Positions 17,676 to 29,143 are shown, counted from the first letter of the stretch. The stretch: 64,000 nucleotides of DNA from Prevotella sp. HJM029 (GCF_000599605.1 NZ_KK082668.1:86210-150209), one strand, 5' to 3'. The notes: generated by a model not told the origin, from the letters alone. Translations and numbers: made by a program.

Positions 17676-17785
17676 CAAGGACTATCGTCTTAGGTCGCAA
17701 TTTGCATGCTATTCTGGCGTAAAGTCATTGCTTTTAGTACATAATTTGCATGTTATTCTGCTGCAATCTATGCCACTTTCTTTTC
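17676..17785 (+). repeat. 22-bp periodic repeat array, copy B (five units)
   Basis: Units begin at 17676, 17698, 17720, 17742 and 17764, exactly 22 bases apart, starting CAA, CAA, TAA, TAA and CAA. The best pair is CAATTTGCATGCTATTCTG (17698) and TAATTTGCATGTTATTCTG (17742), 44 bases apart. The array lies between the small lipoprotein gene and ruvB, both on the minus strand. Confidence 0.75.
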
Positions 17786-17813
17786 TCGCTTTTAGGTGGT
17801 TCCTGTCAAAGGG

Positions 17814-18848
17814 CTATTCAAAGAGGTCGGGATGCATGAGGTTTCCTTCGTAGCGATTGCGTCCAAGGTGCTCATAAGCTAAGGTAGTTGCCATGCGCCC
17901 ACGTGGTGTTCGTTTGATAAAGCCTTCCATGATGAGGAAGGGTTCGTAAACATCTTCCACCGTTCCTGCATCTTCTCCAATGGCCGTAGCAATGGTACTC
18001 ACGCCCACAGGACCACCTTTGAACTTATCGATGATGGTTAAAAGAATCTTATTATCGATTTCATCGAGCCCATATTCGTCGATGTTGAGTGACTGAAGCC
18101 CTAATTGTGCGATGTCATGGGTGATGGTTCCGTTGCCCTTTACCTGTGCAAAATCGCGCACACGGCGTAGCAAAGCGTTGGCAATACGGGGCGTCCCGCG
18201 GCTCCTTCGGCTGATTTCAATGGCGGCTTCTTTCTCAATCGGCACTTTTAAGAGCATGGCCGAGCGCTGGATAATACGCTGCAACGTGTCGGGGTCATAA
18301 TATTCTAAGTGCATATTGATGCCGAAACGCGCACGTAAAGGGGCAGTGAGCATGCCGCTTCGAGTTGTGGCTCCGATGAGTGTAAAGGGGTTTAAATCTA
18401 ACTGTATAGAGCGTGCCGAAGGCCCTTTATCTATCATAATATCAATGCGATAGTCCTCCATCGCCGAGTAAAGGTACTCTTCTACGACGGGCGAGAGGCG
18501 ATGAATCTCGTCGATAAACAGCACATCGTTGGGTTCTAACGACGTGAGAATGCCGGCCAAATCGCCCGGTTTATCGAGCACCGGACCACTGGTCAGCTTG
18601 AAGCCCACGCCCAATTCGTTGGCAATGATGTTGCTCAACGTGGTTTTTCCCAAGCCAGGTGGCCCATAAAGGAGGGTATGGTCGAGTGGCTCTCTGCGGT
18701 ATTTGGCGGCCTCAACAAATATCTCTAAGTTCTCAACCACCTTCTTTTGCCCGTTGAAATCGCTAAATTTCAGCGGTCGCAAAGCGTTTTCAAAGTCGCG
18801 TTCGGCGTTGGAAAGCGTCTCTTCTCTTATATCGAAATCTTCAGACAT
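17814..18848 (-). CDS. ruvB: Holliday junction branch migration ATPase RuvB
   Basis: Hexameric AAA+ motor that with RuvA drives branch migration during recombination and fork rescue. It is 344 residues. Walker [10 protein letters not shown] at 62-70, Walker B with DEIH at 113-116, sensor [18 protein letters not shown], and a C-terminal winged-helix domain ending in [18 protein letters not shown] chose the start [10 protein letters not shown] because a complete promoter lies just upstream; the longer frame runs through that promoter. It is probably a single-gene transcript. Confidence 0.96.
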   Translation of the reverse strand: MSEDFDIREETLSNAERDFENALRPLKFSDFNGQKKVVENLEIFVEAAKYRREPLDHTLLYGPPGLGKTTLSNIIANELGVGFKLTSGPVLDKPGDLAGILTSLEPNDVLFIDEIHRLSPVVEEYLYSAMEDYRIDIMIDKGPSARSIQLDLNPFTLIGATTRSGMLTAPLRARFGINMHLEYYDPDTLQRIIQRSAMLLKVPIEKEAAIEISRRSRGTPRIANALLRRVRDFAQVKGNGTITHDIAQLGLQSLNIDEYGLDEIDNKILLTIIDKFKGGPVGVSTIATAIGEDAGTVEDVYEPFLIMEGFIKRTPRGRMATTLAYEHLGRNRYEGNLMHPDLFE

Positions 18849-18865
18849 GCCTGTTTTAATTTCTG

Positions 18866-18896
18866 CAAAGGTAACGGAAAAGGGGCGAATAGGCAA
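18866..18896 (-). promoter_or_regulatory. ruvB promoter
   Basis: On the minus strand: TTG (18896-18894), a 20-base spacer, TACCTTTG (18873-18866). The predicted leader is about 12 bases. Confidence 0.8.
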
Positions 18897-18951
18897 ACGA
18901 AAGGGTAAAAAACGAGGTGTGCATGCCTATCCATTCTACCCCCTATGGGCA

Positions 18952-19614
18952 TTATAACCACAGCACCGCCTCGTTACCTTCGTTGAAAAGCAGGTCGAGA
19001 ATGCTCATGTTGGGTTGGAAACCTATTTTTTGTTGATACACTTGGTAGTAGGGTTTTGCAACAAACGTAGGGTCGTTTTCGGGGTGTTTAGGACGGATGC
19101 TGTTACGGAAATCGGTTTTTTCAGGGGTGGAGTCAGGTGCTATTGCCGCCTCTTTGGGTGGTAAAGGTTGGAATGAAGCGGTGTATTGGGGTTGTTTTTC
19201 GATGTCTAACAAGTTGAGCATGCACATCATAATGGCATGGTTAAAGTCGATGAGAAAATCCCATTTCTTTTCAAAAAATGGGCGGATGTCGTCTTGGTAA
19301 TATTCAAAAAACGGGCTTTCACCATATGCCGAGCATAGGGCATTCCAATGGATGTGTCGCCAATTCCCATGATCGGTGATGCGAATATCGCGAAAAGGAG
19401 TTTTGGAAAGTTGCTGGTTGTCAGGGCAAGTCACAGGAATGCTCAATGCTTGTAGCCCATTGGTGGTGGGGATGATGCAGCGATTGCGGTAGGTTTGTTT
19501 CACGAAGTGCTCGTGCTGTTCTATCCAAACCTGCGGATAGCGATTGATTTTTTGGTACCATTGAATGGGACCAAAATAAGTAGAACTGAGAAGAACTGTG
19601 TCGTTCTGAACCAT
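18952..19614 (-). CDS. WbqC family protein
   Basis: A 220-residue protein of the WbqC-like family, found in polysaccharide synthesis loci and next to lepB in Bacteroidetes; its reaction is unknown. The N-terminus LLSSTYFGPIQWYQKI and the stretches HFVKQTYRNRC, LSIPV and HGNWRHIHWNALCSAYGESPFF are the characteristic conserved blocks. It is the last gene of a minus-strand run dapB-lepB-S26-WbqC, 34 bases after the short S26 gene. Confidence 0.85.
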   Translation of the reverse strand: MVQNDTVLLSSTYFGPIQWYQKINRYPQVWIEQHEHFVKQTYRNRCIIPTTNGLQALSIPVTCPDNQQLSKTPFRDIRITDHGNWRHIHWNALCSAYGESPFFEYYQDDIRPFFEKKWDFLIDFNHAIMMCMLNLLDIEKQPQYTASFQPLPPKEAAIAPDSTPEKTDFRNSIRPKHPENDPTFVAKPYYQVYQQKIGFQPNMSILDLLFNEGNEAVLWL

Positions 19615-19648
19615 AGGCTATGTTTGAAAAGTGGTGGGTTGTGGTGTG

Positions 19649-20047
19649 TTAGAATGGAAGATGATAAAGCCAATAGGCCTTACCGATGATTTGATGTTGC
19701 TGAATGAGCTGGTAGCCGTTGCCCGTTTGCACTAAGAAGGTGTGGCAATCAGTACACAAACAGCGTTTGCAGCAGGCAGAAGGGATGACATAACGTTGCT
19801 GTTTGATACGAAGGGTATCACCAGGTAGTGCTTTGATGCGCCCTATTTCGTTGGGTGTTTTTCCGAAAACAATGAGTTGTTCTCGTTGAAAATCTTTTCT
19901 GTCGAGCTTGTTAACGACAATGCAATCGCCTTGTTTCAACAGCGCATGGGCAGACACTTGGTAGATGGGGAAGATGAAGGCTCTGACCAAGAGCGACAGA
20001 ACAAGCCCCACACCGATACTGAAACACCATGCACGAAGTTGCTGCAT
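19649..20047 (-). CDS. Short S26-family signal peptidase paralogue
   Basis: A 132-residue protein resembling a minimal signal peptidase I: one N-terminal membrane helix, then a putative catalytic serine in QVSAHALLKQGD (Ser32) and a lysine in GRIKALPGD (Lys72). The residue after the serine is Ala-His where active enzymes usually have Met or Leu-x-Pro, so activity is uncertain. A Cys-rich loop (SACCKRCLCTDC) lies near residues 87-98. It lies downstream of lepB in the same operon. An alternative start is seven codons upstream (20068). Confidence 0.75.
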   Translation of the reverse strand: MQQLRAWCFSIGVGLVLSLLVRAFIFPIYQVSAHALLKQGDCIVVNKLDRKDFQREQLIVFGKTPNEIGRIKALPGDTLRIKQQRYVIPSACCKRCLCTDCHTFLVQTGNGYQLIQQHQIIGKAYWLYHLPF

Positions 20048-20124
20048 ATTAAAAAAATCACGCTGCATCGTGTCGTTGTTCGCAGGCGAAAGGACAGAGA
20101 TGCAGCGTGGTGGGATGAATGATT

Positions 20125-21573
20125 TTACTTAATGTGGTCGACAATATTGAACAAACGGCTCCATCGAACGCCCTTAAAGCCCGAATAGTCGGGGTTCTTG
20201 CTCCACCAAATGAAGATGGGCTTACCGACAATATGGTCTTCGGGAACGAAGCCCCAATAGCGCGAATCGGCACTGTTGTGGCGGTTATCGCCCATCATCC
20301 AATAGTAATCCATCTTGAATTTATAGGTGTGAGCGAGTCGTCCATTGATGTAGATTTGTCCATTCTTTATCGTTAAATCGTTGTGCTCATACACGCGAAT
20401 AGGGCGCTCATAGAGGGCAATATTCTTCATATTCAGTTCCACTGTAGCACCCTTTTTCGGTATCCATATCGGCCCATAATTATCTCTTGTCCAACCCGTA
20501 TAGCCATCAAGTGGATATAAATCGCCCGTTTGTGTATCGGTGTTGAGCTTAATGCTTGCCACAAGGTCTTTGCGCTTAGCTAAAGCCATCACAGCTCTTT
20601 TCGTTAAAGGCAGATAGCCATATTGCGAAAGTGAAGCCATATCCTCGTTAGAAATGCCCAATTCATCGGTCAGTTCCGTGGGTAATGGTTGCTTTAACTT
20701 CACGTAATAGGTGTATTGAACATTGTCGGGTTCCTTGTTGGCCTTACCATTTAGGTAGACAATGCGATTTTTAATTTGTAAGGTTTGCCCAGGTAATCCC
20801 ACGCAACGTTTGACGTAGTTCTCACGTCTATCAGTAGGACGAGTAAACACTTCGCCGTATTCTTCAGGATGGGCTAACACATAACGACGGCCTAACGCAT
20901 CGATGTGAAGCTGATAATTGCGCTGCTCTACAGGGTTCATCAACTTCAAATCGGGAGTTGATTCCCCATTCGATGCAGCAAGTTGTTGACCGATACTATG
21001 AATTAAAGTGTAGTAATCGCTCTGTTGATACTGCTCGGCAGCAACTAATGTGTCGCCGGCTGGGAAGTTGAACACGACAATATCGTTAAGCTTTACGTTG
21101 CCCAACCCCTTCACTCTTCGGTAGTCCCAATGAGGCCATTCAATATAACTTTTGGTGTTAATCACCGGTAAAGTGTGCTGAGTGAGTGGCATTGTGAGTG
21201 GCGTTTCAGGAATTCTTGGTCCATAACTCACCTTGCTCACGAAGAGATAATCGCCCGTGAGGAGGCTCTTTTCTAATGAGCTTGAGGGGATAACGAAGTT
21301 TTGAAAGAAGAAAAGGTTGATGAAATAAACCGCCACTAAGGCAAAGACAAGGGCATCAACCCAACTCATGATGAAGCGTGTGGGACCTTCACTGTCTTTC
21401 CACCACTGCCATCTAATCTTCTTAGTGATGTAAACATCGAAGATAAATGGGACGACAAGCAGCCCCCACCAACTACCAACCCAGTATAAAAAGAGTAGAT
21501 AGGCAATGATGGCGATGACGAATTTTGTCCACTGAACCCGTGGGTTTAACTTTGCTTTTTCTTTATCTATCAT
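20125..21573 (-). CDS. lepB: Signal peptidase I (large Bacteroidetes form)
   Basis: Cleaves signal peptides from exported proteins at the outer face of the inner membrane. At 482 residues it is much longer than the E. coli enzyme, as usual in Bacteroidetes, with a large insertion between the catalytic boxes. There are two to three N-terminal membrane segments, the serine box VIPSSSLEKSLLTGD (Ser99), the lysine box NYVKRCVGLPGQTL (Lys255), and the C-terminal box YWMMGDNRHNSADSRYWGFV. It starts six bases after dapB ends, so the two are translationally close. Confidence 0.95.
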   Translation of the reverse strand: MIDKEKAKLNPRVQWTKFVIAIIAYLLFLYWVGSWWGLLVVPFIFDVYITKKIRWQWWKDSEGPTRFIMSWVDALVFALVAVYFINLFFFQNFVIPSSSLEKSLLTGDYLFVSKVSYGPRIPETPLTMPLTQHTLPVINTKSYIEWPHWDYRRVKGLGNVKLNDIVVFNFPAGDTLVAAEQYQQSDYYTLIHSIGQQLAASNGESTPDLKLMNPVEQRNYQLHIDALGRRYVLAHPEEYGEVFTRPTDRRENYVKRCVGLPGQTLQIKNRIVYLNGKANKEPDNVQYTYYVKLKQPLPTELTDELGISNEDMASLSQYGYLPLTKRAVMALAKRKDLVASIKLNTDTQTGDLYPLDGYTGWTRDNYGPIWIPKKGATVELNMKNIALYERPIRVYEHNDLTIKNGQIYINGRLAHTYKFKMDYYWMMGDNRHNSADSRYWGFVPEDHIVGKPIFIWWSKNPDYSGFKGVRWSRLFNIVDHIK

Positions 21574-21579
21574 AAGGAT

Positions 21580-22335
21580 TTAGAATTTAAACAGGTCGCT
21601 TGTGGTGAGCAATCCAGTGTGATCTTTTGTATATTCTGCTGCAAGCACAGCGCCCAAAGCAAATCCTTTGCGGTTGTGTGCGTCGTGAGTGATGGTAATG
21701 GCATCGGCATCGCTGTTGTATTGAATGCTGTGAATGCCCGGAACTTCGTCGCGACGGATGCTAGCTATAGGGAGCTTCTCTGGAGAAACATGATTTGTTC
21801 CTTCTTCTTTTCCGTCGGCATGGTGTTGAAATCCTTTCACCCACTCGGTCTTTCTATCAAGATTTTCGATGATTTCTTCAGCTAAGGTGATAGCCGTTCC
21901 CGAAGGAGCATCAATCTTATGGACATGATGAACCTCCTCCATGGTGACATCATATTGTGGAAAACCATTCATGATTTTTGCCAAATAGCGGTTCACAGCC
22001 TCAAAGATAACCACTCCAATCGAGAAATTACTAGCCCAAAAGAGTGTTTGCTGACCATCTTTTGTGAGCGCTTCTACATCGGATTTATGGTCTTTCATCC
22101 AACCTGTAGAGCCGCTTACAACTTTCACATGATGCTTAAAAGCTTTCAAATAATTACCATAGGCCGCAGTGGGATTAGTGAATTCAATGGCCACATCAGC
22201 GCTTGAAAAGGCTTCAGAATCGAAGTCTTCTGGATTATTAACATCAATGATACACACGATTTCATGTCCCCTTTGCCGGGCAATCTCTTCAATCATGTGT
22301 CCCATTTTTCCATATCCAATCAAAGCTATCTTCAT
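21580..22335 (-). CDS. dapB: 4-hydroxy-tetrahydrodipicolinate reductase
   Basis: NAD(P)H-dependent step of the lysine/diaminopimelate pathway, supplying cell-wall precursor. It is 251 residues. Rossmann motif IGYGKMGHMI at the N-terminus, then the catalytic/substrate segment HHVHKIDAPSGTA and GIHSIQYNSDADAI. It is first gene of the operon dapB-lepB-S26-WbqC, preceded by a TAACTTTG box. Confidence 0.95.
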   Translation of the reverse strand: MKIALIGYGKMGHMIEEIARQRGHEIVCIIDVNNPEDFDSEAFSSADVAIEFTNPTAAYGNYLKAFKHHVKVVSGSTGWMKDHKSDVEALTKDGQQTLFWASNFSIGVVIFEAVNRYLAKIMNGFPQYDVTMEEVHHVHKIDAPSGTAITLAEEIIENLDRKTEWVKGFQHHADGKEEGTNHVSPEKLPIASIRRDEVPGIHSIQYNSDADAITITHDAHNRKGFALGAVLAAEYTKDHTGLLTTSDLFKF

Positions 22336-22379
22336 GTTTAAATGCTTTTTATCAGTTGTTTCTATAAGGATATATGGGG

Positions 22380-22387
22380 CAAAGTTA
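22380..22387 (-). promoter_or_regulatory. dapB -7 box
   Basis: TAACTTTG on the minus strand, about 45 bases before the dapB start. No -33 element at the usual spacing. Confidence 0.5.
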
Positions 22388-22462
22388 CGAATTTATTGAA
22401 TGATTTTTGTGGGCTTTTGTAGCAAATCTCTTGAAAAAGCATGAATGTTATCATTTTTTTTG

Positions 22463-22470
22463 TATTTTTG
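22463..22470 (+). promoter_or_regulatory. -7 box upstream of the DUF2851 gene
   Basis: TATTTTTG, 28 bases before the ATG. The TTG upstream is too far away (29-base spacer), so this is a weak call. Confidence 0.4.
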
Positions 22471-22498
22471 TGACAACCAATAACCCTTAGAAACCATC

Positions 22499-23854
22499 AT
22501 GGAAGAGTTGATTCATTATGCTTGGAAGCATAAGATGTTTCCACTATCTGCGCTGAGAACCCATCAGGGACAGGCGTTAGAAGTGATTGATGTGGGCTTG
22601 CATAATCGGCATGCAGGTCCCGATTTCTTCAACGCTAAAGTGAAAATTGATGGCATTTTGTGGGTGGGGAATGTGGAATTGCATGTGAAATCGAGCGATT
22701 GGTATGCTCATGGCCATGATAAGGATGCGCATTATGACAATGTTGTTTTGCATGTTTGTGAAATGACGGATGCAGAATTGTATGACCATCAGGGGCGTGT
22801 GATACCTCAATTTGTGCTACCTATACCTCCCTTATTGCGGAAATCCTATGATACGTTGCGGCATACAGCCGAATATCCACCTTGCTATCGGGTGATTCCT
22901 CAGTTGAGTAGTCTGATGCTTCATGGCTGGATGAATGCACTTCAAGTAGAGCGATTGGCTCAAAAAGAGCGTGCCATCTTGCAGCGTTTAGCGCAAAATG
23001 ATGGCGCATGGGAGGTAGCTTATTTTGCTACTTTAGCACGAAATTTCGGTTTTGGTGTGAATAGTGATACGTTTGAAACATGGGCTTTGCATCTTCCTTT
23101 GCAACAGATAGCCCATCATCGTGATGATCTTTTTCAGCTTGAAGCGTTGTTTTTAGGGCAAGCAGGACTGCTTTGTGAGGAGGCAATTCCTGACCGTTAT
23201 CGTCAACAAGCGCTTGAAGAAGGTTATTTTTTAAGACTCAAAAAGGAGTTTCTTTATTTGCAACATAAGTTTAATCTGGTGCCCATGGACCATCATTTAT
23301 GGCGTTTTCTGCGGCTAAGACCTCAGAATTTTCCTCATATTCGCTTGGCACAATTAGCACATCTTTATTATCAAAGGCGCACTGAATTGAGCCAGTTGAC
23401 CGATTGTCTTACTGTGGAATCGGTCGGTAATTTGTTGCAAACCGATGTGACAACTTATTGGAAAACGCATTACACTTTTGGTGTGTTGAGTAAGGAATGT
23501 GAGAAGAAACTTTCGCGCCATTCGCTCTTATTACTGGTTATAAACACAGCCATTCCCATACTTTTTGCCTATGGTCGCTATTTAGGTAGGGAAGAATATG
23601 TAACCCGTTGCTTCTCTTTTTTTGAGCAATTGAAAGCCGAGGACAATCACATTGTGCGGTTGTGGCGAGCTTGTGGCTTAACTATTGAGCACGCAGGTGA
23701 CGCACAAGCGTTGATACAATTGAAGAATGAATATTGCGATAAGCGTGAGTGTCTGCGTTGTCGCATTGGATATGAGTATCTTAAACGCACGACTTTAACA
23801 GAGCATGTAACAACGAATGCTGTGCAAACAGCATCTCATACAATAATAAAATGA
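22499..23854 (+). CDS. DUF2851 family protein
   Basis: A 451-residue cytoplasmic protein of a Bacteroidetes-specific family of unknown function. Conserved blocks are visible near the N-terminus: HNRHAGPDFFNAKVKIDG, WVGNVELHVKSSDWYAHGHD and YDNVVLHVC. The spacing of acidic, GNVELHVKSSDW and histidine residues recalls nuclease folds, but I do not claim a nuclease. The C-terminus ends in a cysteine pair (CDKRECLRCRIG). Its stop overlaps the next start by four bases (ATGA), so it is coupled to the thioesterase and probably to dprA. Confidence 0.82.
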   Translation: MEELIHYAWKHKMFPLSALRTHQGQALEVIDVGLHNRHAGPDFFNAKVKIDGILWVGNVELHVKSSDWYAHGHDKDAHYDNVVLHVCEMTDAELYDHQGRVIPQFVLPIPPLLRKSYDTLRHTAEYPPCYRVIPQLSSLMLHGWMNALQVERLAQKERAILQRLAQNDGAWEVAYFATLARNFGFGVNSDTFETWALHLPLQQIAHHRDDLFQLEALFLGQAGLLCEEAIPDRYRQQALEEGYFLRLKKEFLYLQHKFNLVPMDHHLWRFLRLRPQNFPHIRLAQLAHLYYQRRTELSQLTDCLTVESVGNLLQTDVTTYWKTHYTFGVLSKECEKKLSRHSLLLLVINTAIPILFAYGRYLGREEYVTRCFSFFEQLKAEDNHIVRLWRACGLTIEHAGDAQALIQLKNEYCDKRECLRCRIGYEYLKRTTLTEHVTTNAVQTASHTIIK

Positions 23855-24270
23855 AGAAATATGTTTATGAAACGCGTATGGAAGTGCGCGATTATGAGTG
23901 TGACATTGAAGGGATTGTGAACAATGCCAACTACTTACATTACACAGAACACACGCGTCATCGCTTTTTAAAACATGCAGGACTGAGCTTTGTTCAGATG
24001 CATGAGAAGGGAGTTGACGCGGTTGTTGCTCGTATGAATCTGGCTTATAAGACACCTCTTCGCTGCGATGATGAGTTTATTTCGCGCATGAATTTGCAAA
24101 AGAATGGTGTCCGTTATGTCTTTACGCACGACATTTTTCGTGCGAGTGACGAACGGCTTTGCTTCCATGCTACGGTTGAATTGGTGTGCCTAATCCATGG
24201 AAAATTGGGGCTGAGCGAGGATTATGACCGCGCATTTGCTCCCTTTATTCAAGCTAACGACGGAGAATAG
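23851..24270 (+). CDS. Hotdog-fold acyl-CoA thioesterase (YbgC/4HBT type)
   Basis: A 139-residue hotdog-fold enzyme that hydrolyses acyl-CoA thioesters. The 4HBT signature with catalytic aspartate is present: YECDIEGIVNNANYLHYTEH at residues 14-33. It is short and single-domain as expected. It overlaps the preceding DUF2851 gene by four bases and is followed four bases later by dprA, so the three form one operon. The substrate length cannot be read from the sequence. Confidence 0.88.
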   Translation: MKKYVYETRMEVRDYECDIEGIVNNANYLHYTEHTRHRFLKHAGLSFVQMHEKGVDAVVARMNLAYKTPLRCDDEFISRMNLQKNGVRYVFTHDIFRASDERLCFHATVELVCLIHGKLGLSEDYDRAFAPFIQANDGE

Positions 24271-24274
24271 TACG

Positions 24275-25408
24275 ATGATAGCCGACCAACAAGAGGTGCT
24301 CAACACCCTTATTCTCTCACGCATAGGTTTCTATAGTCTGGCTGGAATGCTCGAATTATATCGGCGTATGGGGACGGCTACGGCGATTATGGAGCATAGA
24401 AAGGATATTCGTTCAATCCTTCCTGATGCGCCTTCACGGCTCATAGCATTGCTTCAAGAGAGCGATTCTGTGCGTCGATGGGCGGAGGAAGAATTGGAGT
24501 GGGCAGTTAAAAATCAAGTAGAAGTGCTGTGTTTGCATGATGAACGTTATCCAAAACGCTTGGCAGAATGTCCGGATGCGCCATTGGTTCTGTTCTATCA
24601 GGGAACAGCTTCGCTCAATCAGATGCATATTGTGAGCATGGTTGGCACACGACATTGTACGGTCTATGGGCAAGATTTGGTGCGAAACTTTATGGTAGAA
24701 TTGCATCATTTGTGTCCCAATACGTTGGTCGTAAGTGGATTAGCCTATGGAATCGATATTCAAGCGCATCGCCAAGCGTTGCAGAATGGTTTCGAAACGA
24801 TTGCTGTTTTGGCACATGGATTAGATCAAATTTATCCTCGTGTGCACCAAGAAACAGCACAAGCCATGCTGCATCAGGGTGGTTTGCTAACCGAATATGC
24901 TACACATACCAATGCCGATAAGCAAAATTTCGTTCGTCGTAACCGTATTGTTGCAGGGCTTTGCGATGCTTGTATTTTAGTAGAAAGTGCCGAACATGGC
25001 GGTGGTCGCATCACAACACGCTTGGCTAACGATTACAATCGAGATGTGTTTGCCTTTCCAGGTGCTGTGAATATGCCTTATAGTATGGGCTGTAATACTT
25101 TAATAAGGGATAATAAAGCTGCACTGATTACTTCGGCTTTCGACTTCGTTCAGGCGATGGATTGGGGAACGGAACAGCGCATACAAGATGCCAGACAGCG
25201 AGGGATAGAACGACAACTCTTTCCTGATTTGACGGCCGAAGAGCAGCAATTGGTCACCCTTTTGGCAAAAGATAACGACCAACAGATTAATGTTTTGACG
25301 GTGAGAAGTGGGCAGCCTGTGGCACATCTCATCAGTTTGCTCTTCCAGTTAGAACTGAAAGGTGTCGTTAAGGCTTTGCCTGGAGGCTGTTATCACTTGT
25401 TGTATTAA
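24275..25408 (+). CDS. dprA: DNA processing protein DprA
   Basis: Binds incoming single-stranded DNA during natural transformation and loads RecA. It is 377 residues. It has an N-terminal helical/SAM-like region, then the Rossmann-like SMF core (MVGTRHCTVYGQDL, VVSGLAYGIDIQAHRQAL, VLAHGLDQIYPR, NFVRRNRIVAGL and AEHGGGRITTRLA) and a C-terminal winged helix. The start at 24275 is four bases after the thioesterase stop; an earlier in-frame ATG lies inside the thioesterase gene. Presence of dprA is compatible with competence but does not prove it. Confidence 0.94.
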   Translation: MIADQQEVLNTLILSRIGFYSLAGMLELYRRMGTATAIMEHRKDIRSILPDAPSRLIALLQESDSVRRWAEEELEWAVKNQVEVLCLHDERYPKRLAECPDAPLVLFYQGTASLNQMHIVSMVGTRHCTVYGQDLVRNFMVELHHLCPNTLVVSGLAYGIDIQAHRQALQNGFETIAVLAHGLDQIYPRVHQETAQAMLHQGGLLTEYATHTNADKQNFVRRNRIVAGLCDACILVESAEHGGGRITTRLANDYNRDVFAFPGAVNMPYSMGCNTLIRDNKAALITSAFDFVQAMDWGTEQRIQDARQRGIERQLFPDLTAEEQQLVTLLAKDNDQQINVLTVRSGQPVAHLISLLFQLELKGVVKALPGGCYHLLY

Positions 25409-25463
25409 TCCTCTTTTGCTGTGCTTGACAGGGTTAAGAACAGCTTACTTCGGAAAAATGTTG

Positions 25464-25471
25464 TAACTTTG
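25464..25471 (+). promoter_or_regulatory. dusB -7 box immediately before the ATG
   Basis: TAACTTTG ends five bases before the dusB ATG, the same spacing as at coaD. A matching -33 TTG is not seen. Confidence 0.65.
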
Positions 25472-25476
25472 CGCGC

Positions 25477-27737
<2,261 letters not shown>

Positions 27738-27792
27738 GGTGAGCGAATAATGATGCAAATCGTATGATTGATGTGCAGATAGCATAAAGAAT

Positions 27793-27826
27793 AACAGGCG
27801 GAGTTCTATCGAGAACTTCGCCTGTT
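27793..27826. terminator. Bidirectional terminator
   Basis: A 14-bp stem (27793-27806 with 27813-27826, one G-T pair) with T-rich sequence on the right, between the convergent esterase and TlpA genes. Confidence 0.8.
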
Positions 27827-27856
27827 GTTTTATATTTGCTGGATAAAGCCGTTTGC

Positions 27857-28981
27857 TTACTTACCAAATAACTCGTCTAAATATTGGTAGAAGCTTGGGT
27901 CTTCTCCCACAAAAGTCTTCACAATTTTGCCATCTGGTCCCACAATAATCTTTGTTGGGAAGCCTTGAATAGCATAGTCTGAGAGCACTTTGCTATCGCG
28001 TGGGTTGTAAACATGCAACCAAGGTATCTCATGTTTCTTTACAGCTTCTTTCCATTTTGCTTCGGTATCATTGCAGTCGATGCCCAAAATTTCAAATTTA
28101 CCCGAATACTTCTGATAGTAGTTCTTCATCTCTGGGATACCACGGATGCACCAAATACACCACGATCCCCAGAAATCTAATACGACATACTTGCCTTGCA
28201 GGCTTGCAAGTGATAGCGGTTTGCCATTAATATCGTTGAGTGTAAACGTAGGAGCTACTGCGCCTGAAGCCTGTGCAGTCTTTGCCTTTTTCTCAGCTTC
28301 CATCCTATCTTTGTAGGCTTTGACCTGTTTTTCGTAGAATGCTTTCATACGACCGGCCTTCACACGATTAGACAAAAGCGCCACAGCATCTTCCATTTTC
28401 TCGCCACTCATGTGTGCAATGGCTACAGCACTGGTCTCCCAATCCGCATGCGTTTTGATGAATTGCGTCAGCATCTCGTGTTCCTTCTTTTCGAGTTCAA
28501 CAGACTTTTCCTCATATTCGTCCATGACTTTATTGCGGTCTTCGCCTGCTTGTAAACGTTTGCTAAGCGCTTCTCCAAGCTCTTTTATAGGCGTTTCAGC
28601 TTGTTCTATGACCTTATGTAGCTCTTGATACTGCTTGTAAAAAGCGCTTCCTGCAATATCAAAACGAGTTGTTGCATCACCAGTTAGTTCAGCCGTTTCA
28701 TTGGGAATGGCTATCAAATCTATTTGCTTGCGCTCCAAACGATGCAGGGTTCGCATCGAAAGAAGATAAATTTGAGCAGGTTCTTTGATGTCAAAAGTTG
28801 CCGTAAACTTATCGTTCTTTGCAATGATGGTGTCGCGTTTGTAATCGTCTCCTTGTGGGATGAAGGCCACAATTGAGTCGCCAAAGTTCTTTAAATTGGC
28901 CTTAATCGTGAAGTTTCCTTTTGCTGCGTGAGCCATTTGTGTGGCTGCGAGTAGGGCAGAAACCATTAACATTTTGTTCAT
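27857..28981 (-). CDS. TlpA/DUF4369 thiol-disulfide oxidoreductase with intact CxxC
   Basis: A 374-residue periplasmic protein: signal peptide (ending MAHAAKG), an N-terminal DUF4369 domain (about 22-130), a helical linker rich in Glu and Lys, and a C-terminal thioredoxin fold. The redox pair is Cys275 and Cys278 in WGSWCIWC, followed by GIDCND and the cis-proline region QGFPTKI. It probably reduces disulfides in the periplasm; partners unknown. Single gene with its own promoter. Confidence 0.9.
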   Translation of the reverse strand: MNKMLMVSALLAATQMAHAAKGNFTIKANLKNFGDSIVAFIPQGDDYKRDTIIAKNDKFTATFDIKEPAQIYLLSMRTLHRLERKQIDLIAIPNETAELTGDATTRFDIAGSAFYKQYQELHKVIEQAETPIKELGEALSKRLQAGEDRNKVMDEYEEKSVELEKKEHEMLTQFIKTHADWETSAVAIAHMSGEKMEDAVALLSNRVKAGRMKAFYEKQVKAYKDRMEAEKKAKTAQASGAVAPTFTLNDINGKPLSLASLQGKYVVLDFWGSWCIWCIRGIPEMKNYYQKYSGKFEILGIDCNDTEAKWKEAVKKHEIPWLHVYNPRDSKVLSDYAIQGFPTKIIVGPDGKIVKTFVGEDPSFYQYLDELFGK

Positions 28982-29057
28982 AATCGCTGAATATTGATTG
29001 ATATTTATGATAGTAGAAACCGCATCTTATTTAACAGAGTATGGGTTTCCATGTGAG

Positions 29058-29087
29058 CAAATTTATAAAATAAAGAGCCTATAACAA
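29058..29087 (-). promoter_or_regulatory. Promoter of the TlpA gene
   Basis: On the minus strand: TTG (29087-29085), a 19-base spacer, TAAATTTG (29065-29058). The -33 element is part of the left arm of the terminator hairpin for the helicase gene upstream. Confidence 0.75.
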
Positions 29088-29143
29088 GCAACCTCCTATG
29101 CGATTTAATGTTTTTTTCGTTTGGAGAGTCATTTGTTATAGGC
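29077..29143 (-). terminator. Long-loop hairpin after the helicase gene
   Basis: GCCTATAACAA at 29077-29087 pairs with TTGTTATAGGC at 29133-29143, a perfect 11-bp stem around a 45-base loop, downstream of the DEAD-box helicase stop. A short A/T-rich tail follows on the minus strand. Confidence 0.6.

Noticed and set aside
17617-17853. A 78-codon + strand frame upstream of ruvB's end
   Set aside because: It covers the 22-bp array and the end of ruvB; composition follows the repeat.
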